Positions 32,831 through 41,857 are shown, numbered from the stretch's first letter. The stretch: 45,980 nucleotides of DNA from Actinomycetes bacterium (GCA_021850325.1 JAJZMF010000019.1:1-45980); one strand, 5' to 3'. Numbers and translations: made by a program. Notes: generated by a model not told the origin, from the sequence alone.

Positions 32831-34024
32831 CTACACCCTCACGCCTTCACCGCGTACGCCCCAGATGTCGACCACCGGCTGGGAGATCTCCAGAGTGGCA
32901 TAACGACGGTGGGGCGCCCCGATCACCACGAGGTCGGAGCGCTCGAGCAGCTCCTCCTCGCTCACCAGGTTGTGGTCGGTGCTCACGTGCGGGTCGGCGC
33001 ACAGCACCGCGCCCGCCTTGAAACGCAGGATCCGCTTCAACTTGTAGGCCAGGCTGGAGCGGATGTCGTCGCTCTCGCCCTTGAAGGCCATGCCCAGGAT
33101 GCCGACGGTCATCCCACCCAGCTCGTAGCGGCGGGCCAGCCGGTCCACCACGTACAGGGGCAGGCCCTCGTTGACCATCATCGCCGCGTGCCCGAGCACG
33201 AAGTTGTTGTTGTTGAAGGCGGCCAGCTGCATGGTGTCCTTGAGCAGGCACGGACCGGCGGCAAACCCGGCCGCCGGGAGGTCGGCCGCCCGGGGGTAGT
33301 TGTGGGTGAGGCCCCGCCGGATGCGCTCGTAGTCCAGGCCGTAGTCGTTGGCCATCATGTAGAGCTGGTTGGCGAGGGCGAACTTCAGGTAGCGGTAGGT
33401 GTTGGTGAACAGCTTGGCCAGCTCCGCCTCCTCGGGCAGCATCTCCACCGTCTCCGAGGTGAGCGTCTCGAACAGCTTGCGGGCCCTCATCAGGGCCGAC
33501 TGCTGGCGGGCGGACACGATCTGGGGCAGCTCGTACAGCTCGTGCAGGGCCTTGCCCTCGGCGATCCGCTCGGGGCAGAAGGCCACCTCGACCTGGGTGC
33601 CGAGGCCCTCAACCAGGTGCTCCACCAGGGCGGTGACGCCCGGGTACACCGTGCTGCGCAGGACCAGGAGCTGGCCCGGCCGAAGATGGTCTGCCAGCGC
33701 GCCCACCGCGGCGGGCACCACGTGGGGGTCGGGGTTGAGGTGCTCGTCCACCGGGGTGCCCACCACCACGACGATGTGCTCGGCGCGGGCCACGATGGCG
33801 GGGTCGGCAGTGGCCCGCAGGTGCCCGGACCCGAGCACCCGGCCCAACAGCTCAGGGGCGCCGGGCTCCTCGAAGGGCATGCGGCCGTTCGAGACCTTGT
33901 CCACGGCCACCGGGTCCAGGTCGTATACCCCGACCTGCAGCCCCCGCTCGGCGAAGGCCAGGGCCAGAGGAAGGCCGACGTGGCCGCACCCGCCCACCAC
34001 CACAACGTCGAGATCGAAACCCAC
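32831..34024 (-). CDS. UDP-sugar (glucose/ManNAc-type) 6-dehydrogenase
   Basis: A 397-residue NAD-dependent dehydrogenase that oxidises C6 of a nucleotide sugar to the uronate. The NAD-binding VVVVGGCGHVGLPLA is at 7-21, VGTPVD at 88-93, RSTVYPG at 123-129, FCPERIAEGKA at 149-159, and the catalytic Cys259 lies in GPCLLKDT. It looks closer to the WecC/WbpA (UDP-HexNAc) type than to UDP-glucose dehydrogenase. I chose GTG 34024 because an AGGAGAG ribosome-binding site lies six bases upstream of it; the open frame extends 9 codons further. First gene of a five-gene minus-strand operon. Confidence 0.9.
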   Translation of the reverse strand: MGFDLDVVVVGGCGHVGLPLALAFAERGLQVGVYDLDPVAVDKVSNGRMPFEEPGAPELLGRVLGSGHLRATADPAIVARAEHIVVVVGTPVDEHLNPDPHVVPAAVGALADHLRPGQLLVLRSTVYPGVTALVEHLVEGLGTQVEVAFCPERIAEGKALHELYELPQIVSARQQSALMRARKLFETLTSETVEMLPEEAELAKLFTNTYRYLKFALANQLYMMANDYGLDYERIRRGLTHNYPRAADLPAAGFAAGPCLLKDTMQLAAFNNNNFVLGHAAMMVNEGLPLYVVDRLARRYELGGMTVGILGMAFKGESDDIRSSLAYKLKRILRFKAGAVLCADPHVSTDHNLVSEEELLERSDLVVIGAPHRRYATLEISQPVVDIWGVRGEGVRV

Positions 34025-34029
34025 TGGTG

Positions 34030-34036
34030 CTCTCCT
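34030..34036 (-). promoter_or_regulatory. Ribosome-binding site AGGAGAG of the UDP-sugar dehydrogenase
   Basis: On the minus strand AGGAGAG is followed by CACCA and then GTG 34024. The spacing decides for this start over the TTG nine codons upstream, which has no such site. Confidence 0.7.
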
Positions 34037-34324
34037 GGTCGTTGGTGCCAATCCGTGCCCTGGACAGTGCCCAGCCCCGTGCCCGGGGGGTGGCGCCCGG
34101 TGCCCGCATCGGTCCGCTTATGTCCACCGGGCCAAGCTGCCCCAACGGGGCAGGGAACACCGTCCCCACAGGCCGACCAGGTGCTGGGCCGTACTTGGGC
34201 CGGCCTGGCGCCTCAGCCTAGCAGCCCTCCTCCTGCCCACCCGGCACCCTCCGTGGCGCCCTTGCCTGAGGGAGGACGCCCGGCGCGGTCGCAGCGGCCC
34301 AGCGCCCGCGCCGGGCTGCGCCCT
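34037..34324. other. Intergenic region without a recognised gene
   Basis: About 290 bases between the dehydrogenase operon and the flippase-like gene, both on the minus strand. It should hold the promoter of the dehydrogenase operon and the terminator of the upstream gene. The only structure I see is a short hairpin, GCCCC-AA-GGGGC near 34138-34150, without a T-run. No conserved gene. Confidence 0.5.
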
Positions 34325-35659
34325 TCAGCGGACAGGGCCGTCCGCCCGCGCCGGCCCGTCCCCGGCCCTGCCCTCGGCAGGATCTCGTTCGGCTGACCCG
34401 TCCCCGTCCTCCTGGGCGAGGTCCTGGTCCGGGACACCGGACTCGATCACCGAGAGCCCCTCGTCTACGTCCGCCATGGGCGGCTCCCGGTTGAACAGGT
34501 CCACGAACCAAGCCCAGCGTGCCCGCCAGACAGCCCGGCGGGCAGCCAGGCCCGCCTGGTCACCGGGGGGCGGGTGGACCCGGAGGGACAGGTAAGCGGC
34601 GCCACCGACAGGGATGGGGAGCCAGAAGTTGACCAGCCTCCAGGCGACCACGCCGATCCCGGCCACCGAGCTGGGCACCCCGAAGGCCACCAGGACACTG
34701 ATGAGGCCGAACTCGACCACGCCCAGGCCGCCGGGCGTGACCGGGATGACAGCCAGGATATTGGCCACGCCATAAGCGACGAGCAGCGCCACAGGGTTGA
34801 CCCAGTAGCCGAAGGTGCCCAGGAAGACGAACAGCGAACCAGCGTCGAACAGCCAGTTGGCGGCGGCCACGACCATGGCCCGGCCCAGGTGGCGCCGGTC
34901 GGCCGAGAGCTGGTGCACCCGGCCCGCCAGCTGGGTGAACAGGCGGGGCAGGGTCTCCGGGTGCAGGAGCGGTGTCCGGGTGCCGATGACCCGCAGGGCG
35001 TTGAGGGCCCGGCGGTCGCCCCTGGTGAACAGGAAGAACAGGCCCACTACGGCGCCCATGAGCAGGAGGCCGGCCAGTGCGGCCGACAGGTAGGCGGGGT
35101 GGAGGCCGTAGAAGGGCAGCGACGCCACCACCGCCATCCAGAAGATGACGTTCAGCACCACCGCAGAGCCGAGGGCCTGGGTCCCGAGAGCCACGCCGGC
35201 ATCGGCCCTGGTGACCCCGGCCTTGGTGAACAGCCTGAAGCCGAGCAGGTAGCCGACGGTGTTGCCGCCCACCACGCAGTGGCTGAGGGCCAGCGTGGAG
35301 AGCTGGATCCTGCTCACCGTCACCAGCCCCGGGTCGGAGTGCCGGGGGATGAGCATGCGGGTGAGCTGGAAGTAGGCCAGCAGCGCCACCCCCTCCAACA
35401 ACAAGCCGGCCAGGGGCAGCAGGGGGTTGGCCTGGGCCAGGACGTGCAGTGCCTCATGGGTGCCACCGATCTGGGGCACCACCAGGTACTCGATAATGAA
35501 GCCGGCCACGAGCACCTCAGCGAGGTGCCTCACGGTCCTGGGCAGCCACCGCCGGCGACGGGGCCGTCCACCGCCGGCGCCCCTCGCCCCGCCCGAGCCC
35601 GGGCCCGGCCCCCGGTCCCCTTCCTCTGCCCGGCTCGCCCCGGGCCCCGGCGCGCTCAC
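34325..35659 (-). CDS. Flippase-like membrane protein (LPG synthase TM domain, UPF0104)
   Basis: A 444-residue integral membrane protein of the lysylphosphatidylglycerol-synthase-TM family (AglD/MprF-like N-terminal part). There is a basic Pro/Gly-rich N-terminus of about 40 residues, then about eight hydrophobic segments, with LAVIPVTPGGLGVVEFGLIS near 310-330, the most conserved motif of the family. The C-terminal 60 residues are acidic and soluble. Family members move lipids or help glycolipid synthesis; here the substrate is unknown. It starts with GTG. It is downstream of rdgB with 91 bases between. Confidence 0.85.
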   Translation of the reverse strand: MSAPGPGASRAEEGDRGPGPGSGGARGAGGGRPRRRRWLPRTVRHLAEVLVAGFIIEYLVVPQIGGTHEALHVLAQANPLLPLAGLLLEGVALLAYFQLTRMLIPRHSDPGLVTVSRIQLSTLALSHCVVGGNTVGYLLGFRLFTKAGVTRADAGVALGTQALGSAVVLNVIFWMAVVASLPFYGLHPAYLSAALAGLLLMGAVVGLFFLFTRGDRRALNALRVIGTRTPLLHPETLPRLFTQLAGRVHQLSADRRHLGRAMVVAAANWLFDAGSLFVFLGTFGYWVNPVALLVAYGVANILAVIPVTPGGLGVVEFGLISVLVAFGVPSSVAGIGVVAWRLVNFWLPIPVGGAAYLSLRVHPPPGDQAGLAARRAVWRARWAWFVDLFNREPPMADVDEGLSVIESGVPDQDLAQEDGDGSAERDPAEGRAGDGPARADGPVR

Positions 35660-35750
35660 CAGGTACGGGCCATGAGAGGCCCGCGGGCCGTGGGCTGGCT
35701 CATGCCGTCATTTTCGCGCCGAGCCCTCCCCCGGCCAACAACCGGCCCGC

Positions 35751-36368
35751 TCAGTGGTCCCCGGAGATGGCCGCCGCCAGGGCTCGGAACGCCCGGCCCC
35801 GGTGGGACAGGGCATGCTTGGCACCGGGCTCCGCCTCCTCCATCTCGGCAAAGGTCCGCCCGTCACCCTCGTCCGGCACGAACACAGGGTCGTAGCCGAA
35901 CCCGCCCCTCCCCCGCCTCCGGTGCGCCAGCCTGCCCTGCACGGCGCCCTCGGCTACGACCTCGTGGCCATCGGGCCAGCAGGCCACGGCCACGGTCACG
36001 AAGCGGGCAGCCCGGCGGTCGGGCTCATCGAGCCCTGAGAGCTCGTCCAGCACCTTGTCCACGTTGGCCTGCTCGTCAGGTGGCTCGCCGGCGTAGCGGG
36101 CAGAGCGCACGCCCGGGGCCCCGCCCAGTGCCTCGACCTCGAGGCCGGTGTCCTCGGCGATGGCGGGCCGGCCGGTGGCCTCCACCAGTGCCCGGGCCTT
36201 GAGCAACGCGTTGCCGAGCAGGGTCGCCTCGGTCTCCTCCACCTCGGGCACCCAACCCGGGCGTTCGGCGAGCTCGGCACCGATGCCGGCGGAGGAGAAG
36301 ATCTGCCGGATCTCCCGGGCCTTGTTGGGGTTGGTGGTGGCCAGCACGAAGCCGGCACCCGTCCTCAT
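35751..36368 (-). CDS. rdgB: Non-canonical purine NTP pyrophosphatase (RdgB/HAM1)
   Basis: A 205-residue house-cleaning enzyme that hydrolyses dITP, ITP and XTP to monophosphates and keeps them out of DNA and [15 protein letters not shown] at 9-20 binds the triphosphate, [26 protein letters not shown] at about 69-94 has the catalytic Asp, and [11 protein letters not shown] and [10 protein letters not shown] are the other family motifs. The start overlaps the rph stop as ATGA, so translation is coupled. The order rph-rdgB is shared with mycobacteria. Confidence 0.95.
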   Translation of the reverse strand: MRTGAGFVLATTNPNKAREIRQIFSSAGIGAELAERPGWVPEVEETEATLLGNALLKARALVEATGRPAIAEDTGLEVEALGGAPGVRSARYAGEPPDEQANVDKVLDELSGLDEPDRRAARFVTVAVACWPDGHEVVAEGAVQGRLAHRRRGRGGFGYDPVFVPDEGDGRTFAEMEEAEPGAKHALSHRGRAFRALAAAISGDH

Positions 36369-37153
36369 GCCCCCCGGCCACCCTCGCCGGCGGGGGCCCC
36401 GCGCCTGGGCCGGGCGGGCGGCGGCACCGCCACCACCGACCTCTGGGCGGCCAGCAGCTGGCCGATGCCGTGCTCGGCCAAGCCCAGCATGTGGTCGAGC
36501 TGGGCACGGCTGAAGGGCGCCCCCTCGGCGGTGCCCTGCACCTCCACCAGGCCGCCCGAGGCGGTCATCACCACGTTCATGTCCACCTCGGCCCCGGCGT
36601 CCTCGGCGTAGGCGAGGTCGAGCACGGGGGCTCCCCCCACGATGCCGACCGACACTGCGGCGCAGCCGTCACGCACCGGGTGGGAGCGCAGACGGCCGGA
36701 TGCCACCATCCGGGTGCAGGCATCGTGCAGGGCCACCCAGGCACCCACGATGCTCGCCGTCCTGGTGCCCCCGTCCGCCTGGAGCACGTCGCAGTCCAGG
36801 GTGACCGCCTGCTCGGCCAGTACGGCGAGGTCGGTCACGGCCCGCAAGCTGCGCCCGATGAGGCGCTGGATCTCCTGGGTTCGGCCGGACTGGCGCCCCC
36901 TCGCTGCCTCCCGGTCGACCCGCTCCGGGGAAGAGCCCGGGAGCATGGAGTACTCCGCCGTCACCCACCCCCGTCCGGACCCCTTGAGCCAGCGCGGCGG
37001 GTCCTCCGAGAACGACGCCGTGCAGAGCACGACGGTGCGGCCCATTCGGACCAGCACCGAACCGGACGCGAACTCGGTGAAGTCACGTTCGAGCTCCACC
37101 GGGCGCAGCTCGTCACCCTGACGCCCGTCGGGCCTGGCCCGCCCAGTGCTCAC
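36365..37153 (-). CDS. rph: Ribonuclease PH
   Basis: A 262-residue phosphorolytic 3'-5' exoribonuclease that trims tRNA 3' ends. [20 protein letters not shown] at the start, [36 protein letters not shown] and [20 protein letters not shown] contain the conserved phosphate- and RNA-binding residues. [19 protein letters not shown] holds the metal-binding Asp residues. I chose GTG 37153, which overlaps the previous stop as GTGA; GTG 37162 is an alternative. Confidence 0.95.
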   Translation of the reverse strand: MSTGRARPDGRQGDELRPVELERDFTEFASGSVLVRMGRTVVLCTASFSEDPPRWLKGSGRGWVTAEYSMLPGSSPERVDREAARGRQSGRTQEIQRLIGRSLRAVTDLAVLAEQAVTLDCDVLQADGGTRTASIVGAWVALHDACTRMVASGRLRSHPVRDGCAAVSVGIVGGAPVLDLAYAEDAGAEVDMNVVMTASGGLVEVQGTAEGAPFSRAQLDHMLGLAEHGIGQLLAAQRSVVAVPPPARPRRGAPAGEGGRGA

Positions 37154-37896
37154 ACCTGCCACGTCTTGCCCACCTCCGCAAGGTCCACGCGTTCGCCGAA
37201 CACGGCAACGGCGAGCCTACGGGCCTGCTCGCGGTCCACGGTAGGGCCCAGGTGGCTGAGCAACAGGCGCTCGGCGCCGGCCCGCAGAGCGGCCTCAGCC
37301 GCCTGCCGGGCGCTCAGGTGCTGCATGGCGCCCTCCTCCTCGGGAGGCAGCGAGGCCTCCACGACGGCGAGCGACGGGCCCGGCCCCAGGCTGGAGAGCT
37401 CCCAGCCCGTCCCCGTGTCCGCCGAGTACACCAGGGAACGGCCCATGGCGTCCACCCGGCAGGCCAGGGTCTCCACCGGGTGGTCCGTACGCGACCAACG
37501 GAAGCCGAAGGGCCCCAGCTCGGCGGTGCTGCCATCGGCCACGGTGCGCCAGTCGAAGGTGCCGTCGGGGCGCTCACCGGCCATCAGGGAGCGCAGGCCC
37601 TCGGGGGCGTAGACCGGCACGCCCCGGCGGTTGAAGAAGTACCGCATGGCCACGTAGAGGCCCTCCAGGTCGCTCCAGTGGTCCGGGTGGGCGTGGCTCA
37701 CCACCACTGCGTCCAGTTGCTCGAGGCCTACGTGCAGCTGAAGGTTGGCCATGGTGCCCGGCCCGGCGTCCAGCCAGACCGAACGGCCCCCGGCCTGCAG
37801 CAGGTAGCCGCTGCACGCACCGCCCGGCGCGGGGTAGCTCCCGTCGGTGCCGAGCACCGTGAGCGTGAACCCGTCGCCGCCCTTGCCTGTCGTCAT
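37150..37896 (-). CDS. Metallo-beta-lactamase-fold hydrolase, Rv1339-like phosphodiesterase candidate
   Basis: A 248-residue metal-dependent hydrolase. [10 protein letters not shown] at 67-76 is the HxHxDH metal site (His68, His70, Asp72, His73). [11 protein letters not shown] has a further metal ligand and LLLSHLGP the last His. In Mycobacterium the gene next to rph (Rv1339) is an atypical class II cyclic-nucleotide phosphodiesterase with the same fold, and gene order agrees here. A cAMP phosphodiesterase or a tRNase Z relative are both possible. It ends overlapping rph. Confidence 0.8.
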   Translation of the reverse strand: MTTGKGGDGFTLTVLGTDGSYPAPGGACSGYLLQAGGRSVWLDAGPGTMANLQLHVGLEQLDAVVVSHAHPDHWSDLEGLYVAMRYFFNRRGVPVYAPEGLRSLMAGERPDGTFDWRTVADGSTAELGPFGFRWSRTDHPVETLACRVDAMGRSLVYSADTGTGWELSSLGPGPSLAVVEASLPPEEEGAMQHLSARQAAEAALRAGAERLLLSHLGPTVDREQARRLAVAVFGERVDLAEVGKTWQV

Positions 37897-38034
37897 GGAC
37901 CGGCCCCCATGGCTCCCATGCTCCCCGAAGTGTGACAGGTGAGGGTAACTGCACCGACGGTAGGCGCGCTAGTCGGCTCTCGACGCCCGGGCCGCGCCGG
38001 CCGGCCAGGGGCGCTCAGCGGGGGGACGGCCGGC

Positions 38035-38982
38035 TCAGAAGTAGAGCTCGTGCTTCGCCCGCTCGACGACCTCGTCCAGGTCGCCGGTCCACACATCGGT
38101 CGAGAGGTACTTCCAGCCACCGTCGGGTGAGACGGTGACGATCGTCCCCTCGTCGATCTCAGAGGCGCAGCGGGCGACGCCCGCCATGGCGGCCCCGGTC
38201 GAGATCCCGGCGAAGATGCCGACATCAGCGAGCCGGCGCGCCCACTCGATGCTCTCCCGGGGGCCCACCACCCGGCTGCGGTCGAGGAGGGCATAGCCGT
38301 CGTTGTCGGTGAACACCGGCGGGATGAAACCCTCGTCCAGGCTCTTGAGGCCCTCCACGGTCTCCCCGGCGGGCGGCTGCACAGCCCAGATGGACACGGC
38401 TGGGTTGCACTGTTTGAGGAAGCTGCCCACCCCGATGATGGTGCCTGCAGTACCCAGGCCGGCCACGAAGTGGGTCACCTCCGGGCAGTCCCGCCATATC
38501 TCGGGGCCGGTCCCCTCGAAGTGGGCCTTGGGGTTGGCCGGGTTTCCGTACTGGAACGAGAACCACCAGTCCGGGTGCTCGGCCGCCAGGGCCTGGGCCC
38601 GGCGCATGGCGCCGTTGGAGCCCTCTGCCGCGGGCGAGGCGACGATCTCGGCGCCGAAGGCCCGCAGGAGCTTGACCCGCTCGATCGAGACGTTCTCGGG
38701 CACCACGGTGGTGAACGGGTACCCCTTGACCCGGGCGATCATCGCCAGCCCGGCCGCCGTGTTGCCGCTTGACGACTCGAGGATCCGCTGGCCCGGCGCG
38801 AGGCTGCCGTCCTTCTCGGCATCCTCGATCATGGCCTTGGCCGCCCGGTCCTTGACCGAGCCGGCGGGGTTGAGGCCCTCGAGCTTGATCAGCACCCTCA
38901 CCCGCGGGTTGGGGCTCAGCTCGCTTATGTCGACCAGGGGCGTGTTGCCGATGGTCTCCAGGACGCTGTCGAAGCGGGCCAC
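38035..38982 (-). CDS. cysM: Cysteine synthase CysM, CysO-thiocarboxylate dependent type
   Basis: A 315-residue PLP enzyme of the O-acetylserine/O-phosphoserine sulfhydrylase fold. The start ARFDSVLETIGNTPLV matches the mycobacterial CysM start. NPAGSVKDRAA holds the PLP lysine (Lys44), ESSSGNTAAG the substrate loop, and GLGTAGTIIG the phosphate-binding loop. In mycobacteria CysM uses O-phosphoserine and sulfur from CysO thiocarboxylate; the adjacent cysO and mec genes suggest the same here. The position I align to mycobacterial Arg220, which contacts the phosphate, is Lys213. The start is GTG 38982; TTG 38988 would overlap the cysO stop as TTGA. Confidence 0.92.
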   Translation of the reverse strand: MARFDSVLETIGNTPLVDISELSPNPRVRVLIKLEGLNPAGSVKDRAAKAMIEDAEKDGSLAPGQRILESSSGNTAAGLAMIARVKGYPFTTVVPENVSIERVKLLRAFGAEIVASPAAEGSNGAMRRAQALAAEHPDWWFSFQYGNPANPKAHFEGTGPEIWRDCPEVTHFVAGLGTAGTIIGVGSFLKQCNPAVSIWAVQPPAGETVEGLKSLDEGFIPPVFTDNDGYALLDRSRVVGPRESIEWARRLADVGIFAGISTGAAMAGVARCASEIDEGTIVTVSPDGGWKYLSTDVWTGDLDEVVERAKHELYF

Positions 38983-38984
38983 CC

Positions 38985-39278
38985 TCAACCCGCCACAGCC
39001 CCGCCGGCCACCGCCGGCATCAGCGTCACCGTGTCCCCGTCGCCCACCTTGGCCTCGAGGCGCCCGAGGTAGCGCACGTCGTCGTCGTTGAGGAAGACGT
39101 TGAGGTGCCGGTGCATCTCGCCCTCGGTGTTGAACAGCGAGCCCTGCAGGCCCGGGTACTGGCGGACCAGGTCGTCGAACACCTCTCGCAGGGTGCCGCC
39201 GGCGGCCTTGACCACCGGCTCGCCGCCCGCCAGCGGACGCAGGATGTTGGGCAAGCGCACTTCGACAGCCACGGGCAT
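38985..39278 (-). CDS. cysO: Sulfur-carrier protein CysO (ThiS/MoaD fold) with a C-terminal extension after GG
   Basis: A 97-residue ubiquitin-like sulfur carrier. It starts PVAVEVRLPNILRPLAGGE and ends TLMPAVAGGAVAG. In Mycobacterium the protein ends at the GG, whose carboxylate is turned into a thiocarboxylate and gives sulfur to CysM. Here four residues (AVAG) follow the GG at 92-93, so the chain must be trimmed first. The JAMM protease Mec, encoded 72 bases upstream, is the natural candidate. I chose ATG 39278; a GTG seven codons upstream is also in frame. Confidence 0.92.
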   Translation of the reverse strand: MPVAVEVRLPNILRPLAGGEPVVKAAGGTLREVFDDLVRQYPGLQGSLFNTEGEMHRHLNVFLNDDDVRYLGRLEAKVGDGDTVTLMPAVAGGAVAG

Positions 39279-39350
39279 CTCCCTACTCGGTGGTTCCACG
39301 GTCCACGCCGGTCACGGACGGGCGCCGGCACCCAAACCTGACTCAGCTCG

Positions 39351-39782
39351 TCACGATTCTACGGCACCACCCGGCAAAGTCGCGAGGAGCACCGGCTCTT
39401 CGGTCACAGCCCCGTCCACGATGCGGTAGCTGCGCAGGACCGGTTCGGTATCGCTTAGAGACACAAGCACGTAGTGCCACCCAGGGTCCGGGGCCTGGGC
39501 GATGTCGGTGGGCGACGGGTAGGCCGGGGTGTGGGTGTGGGAGTGCCAAACCCCGACGACGCTGAGCCCGGCCGCCTCGGCGGCACGGTCCGCTCGCAGC
39601 AGGTCACGCGGCTCGACCGTGTACACACGGGCTGACCGGGCAGCATTGGCCGTCGGGTAGACCTCCAGCACCTGGGTGCCGGCACCCTCCTGCCCGGCCA
39701 GCAGGCCGCACGCCTCCATAGGCAAGCCGTCCAGGCAGTGGGCGACCATCACGTCCCAGGAACGCTGAGTGAGCACGAGCAC
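39351..39782 (-). CDS. mec: JAMM/MPN+ metalloprotease Mec
   Basis: A 143-residue zinc peptidase. GLPMEACGLLAG supplies the catalytic Glu, and VWHSHTHTPAYPSPTD fits the JAMM pattern H-S-H-x7-S-x2-D exactly. In Mycobacterium Mec releases cysteine from the CysO-cysteine adduct; here it may also remove the CysO tail. The start is GTG 39782, or GTG 39776. It is divergent from smpB with 26 bases between, so promoter elements must overlap the coding sequences. Confidence 0.92.
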   Translation of the reverse strand: MLVLTQRSWDVMVAHCLDGLPMEACGLLAGQEGAGTQVLEVYPTANAARSARVYTVEPRDLLRADRAAEAAGLSVVGVWHSHTHTPAYPSPTDIAQAPDPGWHYVLVSLSDTEPVLRSYRIVDGAVTEEPVLLATLPGGAVES

Positions 39783-39808
39783 GATGACGAAACTACCGTT
39801 GGTGGCCC

Positions 39809-40285
39809 ATGGCCGCTAAGAAGGACTATTCGGGGGGCCTGGTGGCCCAGAACCGCCGGGCGCGCCACGACTACGACATCGTCGCCACCTATGAGGCCGG
39901 CATCGTGCTCGTGGGCGCCGAGGTCAAGTCCTTCCGGGAGGGCCGGGTTCAGCTGCGCGACTCGTACGCCCGGGCCCAGGACGGCGAGGTCTGGCTGCAC
40001 GGCATGCACGTGTCGCCGTACGGCTACGCCACGGCCTTCGGCATGTTCGACCCCGACCGCTCTCGCAAGCTCCTCCTGCACCGGCGGGAGATCGACGATC
40101 TTGCCCGCCAGACGAGACAGGGCCCGCTAACCCTGGTCCCGCTGTCGGTCTACTTCAAGGACGGCCGGGCCAAGGTCGAGCTGGCGCTGGCGCGCGGGCG
40201 GCGCGAGTACGACAAGCGCCGGGCCATCGCCGACCGGGAGGCCCAACTGGAGGCCAAGCGGGCCATGGGGACGAGGCGCCACTGA
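39809..40285 (+). CDS. smpB: SsrA-binding protein SmpB
   Basis: A 158-residue OB-fold protein that binds tmRNA and fills the decoding centre of stalled ribosomes. NRRARHDYDIVATYEAGIVL, VGAEVKSFREGRVQLRDSYA and LLLHRREIDDLARQT are family motifs. The C-terminal tail is basic (RREYDKRRAIADREAQ, then KRAMGTRRH) and becomes helical in the mRNA channel. Its RNA partner ssrA is about 1.6 kb downstream on the same strand. Confidence 0.97.
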   Translation: MAAKKDYSGGLVAQNRRARHDYDIVATYEAGIVLVGAEVKSFREGRVQLRDSYARAQDGEVWLHGMHVSPYGYATAFGMFDPDRSRKLLLHRREIDDLARQTRQGPLTLVPLSVYFKDGRAKVELALARGRREYDKRRAIADREAQLEAKRAMGTRRH

Positions 40286-40449
40286 GCCTGTCCCTGGTCC
40301 TGCCCGAGCGGGGGCGCCACGATGTGCTGCTCATCAGGTGCTTCCCAGCATCCTCACAGGGACCGCGGCTATAAGGAGCAGTGGGAAGCAAGGCCCGCTA
40401 ACGGGCGTTGGGACATATGGAGGCCGCTGAGCAGGCCTCGAAGCTCTCG

Positions 40450-40457
40450 AAAGGAGG
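40450..40457 (+). promoter_or_regulatory. Strong Shine-Dalgarno AAAGGAGG of the site-2 protease gene
   Basis: AAAGGAGG lies four bases before GTG 40462. It decides for this start over the upstream in-frame ATG 40417 and TTG 40408, which lack a similar site. Confidence 0.7.
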
Positions 40458-40461
40458 CAGG

Positions 40462-41781
40462 GTGCGCGACACGGTGAGGCTGGGCCGTGTGGGTGGTGTG
40501 ACGGTCGGCGTCAACTGGAGCCTGCTCGCCCTGGCAGCCATCGTCGCCTACATCCTCTCGGTCGACCAGCTCCCCCGGGTGGCCGGTTACCCCCGCTCCG
40601 CCTACTGGGTGGCCGGCGCCCTCACGGCCGTCGCCCTGCTGGTCGGCGTGCTGGCCCACGAGGTGGCCCACGCCGTCGCCGCCAAGCGGGCGAAGATGAA
40701 GGTGGACGGCATCACCCTTTGGTTCATGGGCGGCCTGACCAGGATCGAAGGTGACAGCCGGTCCCCTCGGTCCGAGCTCTGGATAGCGCTGGTCGGGCCG
40801 CTCACGAGCGGGATGGTGGGGGCCGTCGCACTGGGCCTGGCCTTCGGCGCCCGTCACTTTGGCTGGTCCCTGGCCGGGGCCTCACTGGACTGGCTGGGCG
40901 CCATCAACATCCTGCTCGGGATGTTCAACCTGGTGCCGGCGTCCCCGCTCGACGGCGGGCGGGTGCTGCACGGCCTGCTGTGGTGGGTCACCCACAACCG
41001 GTGGCTGGCCACCCGCCTCACGGCTGCCGCCGGCACCGTCCTGGGCATGGCCTGCCTCTTCGGGGCCCTCACCCTCTTCGAGGCCAACGACTCCGTCGAC
41101 GCCTTCACGCTCGGCATCACAGGCTGGTTCGTGCTCTCCTCCGCCAAGCGGGAGCAGGTGGTGGGCCGAGCGCAACATGTCCTGGGCGAGGTGCGTGTCT
41201 CGGACATCATGCGGCCCGTGGTCATCGCTCCCGGCTGGTTGACCGTGACCGCGTTCTGGAGCGAATGGGTCAACCCCTATCCCGAGGCCGCCTTCGTGCT
41301 CGAGGACTGGGGAGCCAGCACCTGGTCCGGAGTGGTGACCGCCCAGCAACTGGCAGCGGTGCCCCCTGGGCTCCAGGCCTCGGTGCGGGCACGGGACATC
41401 GCCCTCCCCCTCGCCCCGGGTACCGGCCCCGAGCCGGGCGTAGGGCACGGGGAGCCCCCGGCGCCGGTGCAGGACCGGACCGCCCAAGGGGCCGGCGGGG
41501 TGCTGGGCACCCTGGCCGCCCGGTGGTCGGCTTCGGCCCGGGCGGGAGCAGCCCAAGCGGGCGCCCCCAAGGAGGAGCCGCTCCGCCCAGACGAGCCGGC
41601 GATGGCCGTCGCCGGGCACACAGGCGTTGCCATGCTCGTCAAGGACAACGGGACGACGGTCGGCGTCGTGCTCGCCCCTGACGTGATGGCCATGGTCGCC
41701 CGTGGCACTCCCGTACGCCGCCGTACGTGGGGGTCGCTCTGGCCGGTGAGCCCGCAACCCTCCCATGGGCGCTGGGCCTGA
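40462..41781 (+). CDS. Site-2-type intramembrane zinc protease (M50) with C-terminal CBS-like part
   Basis: A 439-residue membrane metalloprotease that probably cuts a membrane-bound anti-sigma factor or similar. HEVAH at 66-70 is the zinc site in the second hydrophobic segment; NLVPASPLDGGRVLHGLLWW near 156-175 gives the third ligand, Asp164. The fold is the SpoIVFB-like group. Residues from about 235 (EVRVSDIMRPVVIAPG) contain two weak CBS-like parts separated by a low-complexity stretch of about 80 residues. The substrate is unknown. Confidence 0.88.
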   Translation: MRDTVRLGRVGGVTVGVNWSLLALAAIVAYILSVDQLPRVAGYPRSAYWVAGALTAVALLVGVLAHEVAHAVAAKRAKMKVDGITLWFMGGLTRIEGDSRSPRSELWIALVGPLTSGMVGAVALGLAFGARHFGWSLAGASLDWLGAINILLGMFNLVPASPLDGGRVLHGLLWWVTHNRWLATRLTAAAGTVLGMACLFGALTLFEANDSVDAFTLGITGWFVLSSAKREQVVGRAQHVLGEVRVSDIMRPVVIAPGWLTVTAFWSEWVNPYPEAAFVLEDWGASTWSGVVTAQQLAAVPPGLQASVRARDIALPLAPGTGPEPGVGHGEPPAPVQDRTAQGAGGVLGTLAARWSASARAGAAQAGAPKEEPLRPDEPAMAVAGHTGVAMLVKDNGTTVGVVLAPDVMAMVARGTPVRRRTWGSLWPVSPQPSHGRWA

Positions 41782-41857
41782 GGGCTCCCCACCTGCACAC
41801 CGTCCGAACGGCGGTAGACTGTTGACCGGCACATTGACATACCCACGTGCCCCACAA

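Noticed and set aside
34574-36202. Plus-strand frame (542 codons) opposite the flippase-like gene and rdgB
   Set aside because: Shadow of two minus-strand genes; its C-terminal half is low-complexity Pro/Arg.
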